64,000 bases of DNA from Numida meleagris (Eukaryota > Chordata > Aves > Galliformes > Numididae). The notes under the pieces are model-generated. The model saw nothing but the letters and a program-made list of their open reading frames with translations, did not search any database and had not been told where the DNA came from. The translations under genes and the position numbers were made by a program. Where the stretch lies: the NCBI RefSeq assembly GCF_002078875.1, contig NC_034414.1, positions 27,440,675 through 27,504,674 of the forward strand, in the 5' to 3' direction. The number at the start of each line of letters is the position of its first letter. Position 1 is the stretch's first letter. Positions 62,101-64,000 of the stretch are shown in pieces.

Positions 62101-63318
62101 ACACTATACAGAAACGACAACTCAAGAAAATGTCAGGTTCAACACTGAAAAGTGATGTCTGGTCACCACAGACAGATGAAAGATATTTAAAATAGATTTC
62201 TTCAGCACTCTTCAACATAAAATGTATCCTAAGTATCCCAGTACAGACAGTGCTTAGTGCCTACTGTAATGAGTTGAATTTATTGACAGTCTTGCATTGA
62301 AACATTAAAACATGAATGAATCAGAAAAGTTCTCCTTTAGAAAATACTGCAGAATCCCACACTGTGGGATCTAGCTTTTTTTTTTTTTTGAAAACATGCT
62401 TAGTACACATTTAGTTCTAAGATACAGCAAGAATCTGTGAATTTCCCTTTCTCACCAGCTGAGAAATTCACATACAGTAACACAGCTTATCACAAAAACT
62501 TATTGGGACTTTTCAGTAGACTAATGGGAGAAACTGAGTGCCTTCTTGACAACAGTTTAACAAGTAACTCTCCCTTGTAGAACTGCTAATGTGACCGAAG
62601 TTAAGTAACTCAAGTCCTGTACAATGAATAGGCAAGTGAGCGAACTGAAAAATTGCTGGCATAATAAAAGCTGTTTTTAGTGTAGTCATACATTCAGAAG
62701 TCCACCACATTTATACACTTTCATACCATTATTTCCCTAATAGCATTTTCTTCCCACGATCCCATGCTAAAGTAACTGCCACCCGAAGTTGTCACCGAGA
62801 GACAACTAGGCATTTGTTATTTGCCCATTGGCCCAACTCATCCTGATGACTCTGAAGAAAATGGTGAAAGTTTACAGCTGATGAGGCAATTATTGTGCTC
62901 CTTCCAGAAGGTAAATGCATGACCAGTCATGCAACCTCATACCCACTGAAGGAAAAAAATTCCCCATCTATTTTATATTTTCAGGCAGGTGATTTGACTC
63001 TTCATTTCAGCAAAATCAAGATGGAAGTACTATCTGCTGTAACAAACAACTTTGCCTTAACATAATTATGATAGATTCCTTTGAAAATAGGAAAGCCAGA
63101 AACACTTACCATGTAGCGATTTCATTCCCAAAGTATACGATGGTCTCCGTAACGGCAGCGATTTTGGGAGAGAAGGGTATGTGCTGGTGAACAGGACATC
63201 ATTTGGCATGGCTTGGTCCAAGAGTGAGGCCCGTGAGGCAAAGAAGTGGTCTCTTTGACCACTGTAAATACTCTCATCTGACAAAGTCCTTTGCAAGGCA
63301 CGCCTTGTGGTAGGAGTG
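56034..63318 (-). CDS. SIPA1L2: SIPA1L2-like Rap GTPase-activating protein, last five coding exons (partial, 5' end outside window)
   Basis: SIPA1-like (SPAR family) proteins switch off Rap GTPases at synapses and on endosomal carriers. They are about 1,700 residues long, with a RapGAP domain, a PDZ domain and a C-terminal conserved region ending in a coiled coil. Only the C-terminal 220 residues lie here, in five exons read right to left: 63110-63318, 59937-60050, 57500-57614, 56953-57034 and 56034-56177 (stop TGA at 56036-56034). Every intron has GT-AG ends and the phases match (1, 1, 2, 0), so the 663 in-frame bases read through without a break. Recognisable blocks are [60 protein letters not shown] and the terminal [14 protein letters not shown]. 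The paralogue choice rests on memory: SIPA1L1 ends differently (FTEWFFTTIDKKS), and SIPA1L3 is less well excluded. The catalytic domain lies beyond the right edge. No frameshift or premature stop is seen. Confidence 0.87.
56178..56952 (-). other. SIPA1L2: SIPA1L2 last coding intron
   Basis: A 775-base phase 0 intron (gtacat ... cccaag) between the two coiled-coil exons. No repeat is recognised with confidence. Confidence 0.7.
56953..57034 (-). CDS. SIPA1L2: SIPA1L2 exon: first half of C-terminal coiled coil
   Basis: This 82-base exon lies between acceptor cttccaacag and donor AGGAAG|gtacat. After one base completing a Gly codon it encodes 27 residues, including [20 protein letters not shown] and ending RK in phase 0. 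The hydrophobic residues (V, L, L, L, M, L, L) fall at heptad spacing, which marks the start of the leucine-zipper segment that this family uses for self-association or partner binding. Confidence 0.9.
57500..57614 (-). CDS. SIPA1L2: SIPA1L2 exon: [16 protein letters not shown] block
   Basis: The acceptor is ctgtcttttcag at 57615-57616 and the donor is ACAGG|gtaagc. The exon starts in phase 1, completing a Val codon, and ends in phase 2. It encodes [20 protein letters not shown], then [19 protein letters not shown]. This is a linker between the DPGLMPLPD block and the terminal coiled coil in SIPA1L2-type proteins. No domain of its own is known to me. Confidence 0.88.
57615..59936 (-). other. 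SIPA1L2: SIPA1L2 intron, 2.3 kb
   Basis: Phase 1 intron with valid GT-AG ends. It contains a T14 run at 58170-58183 and nothing else I can name. Confidence 0.7.
59937..60050 (-). CDS. SIPA1L2: SIPA1L2 exon: conserved DPGLMPLPD block
   Basis: This 114-base phase 1/phase 1 exon has acceptor gcccttctcacag and donor TTTGAAG|gtaaat. It encodes [20 protein letters not shown] followed by [18 protein letters not shown]. The DPGLMPLPD...LDW..LVDAA.A.E signature is a hallmark of the SIPA1L family C-terminal region. Because both flanking introns are phase 1, the exon could be skipped without shifting the frame. Its intron carries an unusual run of 26 U residues (on the transcript) about 70-100 bases before the acceptor. 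Confidence 0.9.
60101..60147 (+). repeat. (ATA)n and A26 microsatellite inside a SIPA1L2 intron
   Basis: AATAATAATAATAATAG, then T and 26 consecutive A. On the transcript it is a U26 tract lying 70-100 bases before the acceptor of the 59937-60050 exon. Confidence 0.95.
60220..60234 (+). repeat. G8-T-G6 run
   Basis: On the SIPA1L2 transcript this is a C-rich tract, 170 bases before the acceptor at 60051. Confidence 0.9.
63110..63318 (-). CDS. SIPA1L2: SIPA1L2 exon: serine/basic-rich C-terminal region
   Basis: The exon opens after a polypyrimidine acceptor (tctccctttcccag) with one base completing a codon, and closes at CATG|gtaagt. It encodes 69 residues, including [20 protein letters not shown], then a Phe/Ser-rich stretch, [12 protein letters not shown], and [16 protein letters not shown]. 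The 'RTLSDES' and 'LDQA-PND-LF' blocks are shared by SIPA1L1 and SIPA1L2, while the [14 protein letters not shown] block favours SIPA1L2. The serines and basic residues suggest phosphorylation or 14-3-3-type sites, but that is inference. The exon ends in phase 1 and joins directly to the next exon as His-Asp-Ile-Gln. Confidence 0.87.
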
Positions 63319-64000
63319 CTGGGAAAGGGAGACTGACAGGACAGAGTGTGTGACTATACATTCATAAAAAAGAAGAAATAAAAAGGAATAAAAAAATCAA
63401 TACAGAAACTTTTGAAATGTACGCTGAAGTGATTTCTTAAAACTTTTTATTTGAATGAGAAAGCAAATGTTAGTATAATATTTTTTTTCCCCAGAGTGGA
63501 TGGGGAAAATGAATTAAAGGAATCTGCTTTGATGGAGATTGTAACTAGCTAACAAATTAGGTCTTTTTCAGTCCATCTTACAATTCTGCTTTTAAGTATT
63601 CTTTCAGCTTCGACTAAGGAGCAAATATCAGCCTCCCTCATAAATTCTAGAGCTCTCATGTAGTGGAGATTATGTTTACAGAAACAAACCAAATGCTGCA
63701 TAAAATAGAGCTCTCCTCATACCTGGGGAGGCTGCCTCCCCACACATAGAGCACAAACAAACGCCAACTAATTAAAAGTCTCATTTTACTGAACAACTAG
63801 GAACAACACTACCACTTCAGTTCTTTAGAATGACTTGAAAGAAAATTAAATGAGTTGTCCCATTAGTGAGAGAACTTGTGTCTCACCCTCTTCATAATCC
63901 TAGCTTCCTCCAAGCTTGGCACACACAGAAGCAATGCTGTGGTTAGCCTGGAGCTACATGCTCATTGGCCACTGCTAGTGAGCTGCTTTCACACAATGCA
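63319..64000 (-). other. SIPA1L2: SIPA1L2 intron (window edge)
   Basis: AT-rich intronic DNA upstream of the 63110-63318 exon. No further exon with matching phase was recognised before the window ends. Confidence 0.6.

Larger units (their letters stand above)
60051..63109 (-). other. SIPA1L2: SIPA1L2 intron, 3.1 kb
   Basis: Phase 1 intron between the SLHG and DIQEQ exons. It holds homopolymer runs at 60122-60147 (A26 on the plus strand), 60220-60234 (G8-T-G6) and 62376-62389 (T14). I saw no intervening exon, though a short phase 1 exon could be missed by eye. Confidence 0.7.

Overview
The window reads as nuclear DNA of a galliform bird (chicken, turkey, quail or a relative). The evidence is CR1 LINE tails in both orientations, one 5' end of a Galluhop-type mariner transposon, an intron-rich vertebrate gene, CpG islands and a 175-base assembly gap. 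Nothing in it looks bacterial, organellar or viral.

Only one protein-coding gene can be identified with confidence. At the right end (about 54.1-64.0 kb, minus strand) lie the last five coding exons of a SIPA1-like Rap GTPase-activating protein, best matched to SIPA1L2. They are exons 63110-63318, 59937-60050, 57500-57614, 56953-57034 and 56034-56177. All junctions obey GT-AG, all phases agree, and together they give a 220-residue C-terminus ending in a leucine-rich coiled coil. The 3' UTR runs leftward to candidate poly(A) signals at 55.80 or 54.12 kb. The right edge of the window is intron.

The remaining 54 kb is mostly gene-poor intergenic sequence lying 3' of this gene. 0-10.4 kb: AT-rich DNA with a CR1 tail at 4.3 kb, an ancient MIR-like SINE at 8.1 kb and a possible minus-strand poly(A) site at 0.4 kb. 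10.44-11.42 kb: a CpG island broken by an assembly gap, with a GC box, an RFX X-box-like site and a Kozak-style ATG; it is probably the promoter of a transcript I cannot name. 11.8-14.7 kb: a speculative chain of minus-strand open segments with compatible splice sites. 16.7-17.7 kb: a long, very old CR1 copy. 17.7-45.8 kb: unremarkable DNA with a few CR1 pieces, of which 30.92-31.22 kb is the best preserved. 45.8-46.06 kb: the Galluhop fragment. 46.37-46.80 kb: a second CpG island with a perfect C/EBP-type palindrome. 46.9-50.9 kb: three CR1 pieces, one of them ancient and about 0.8 kb long.

The hundreds of other open reading frames are no longer than chance predicts for 64 kb and are not annotated as genes. 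I found no evidence for a previously undescribed biological system. The points most worth checking are the two CpG islands and the unassigned minus-strand open segments. All family assignments come from memory of consensus sequences, without a database search.
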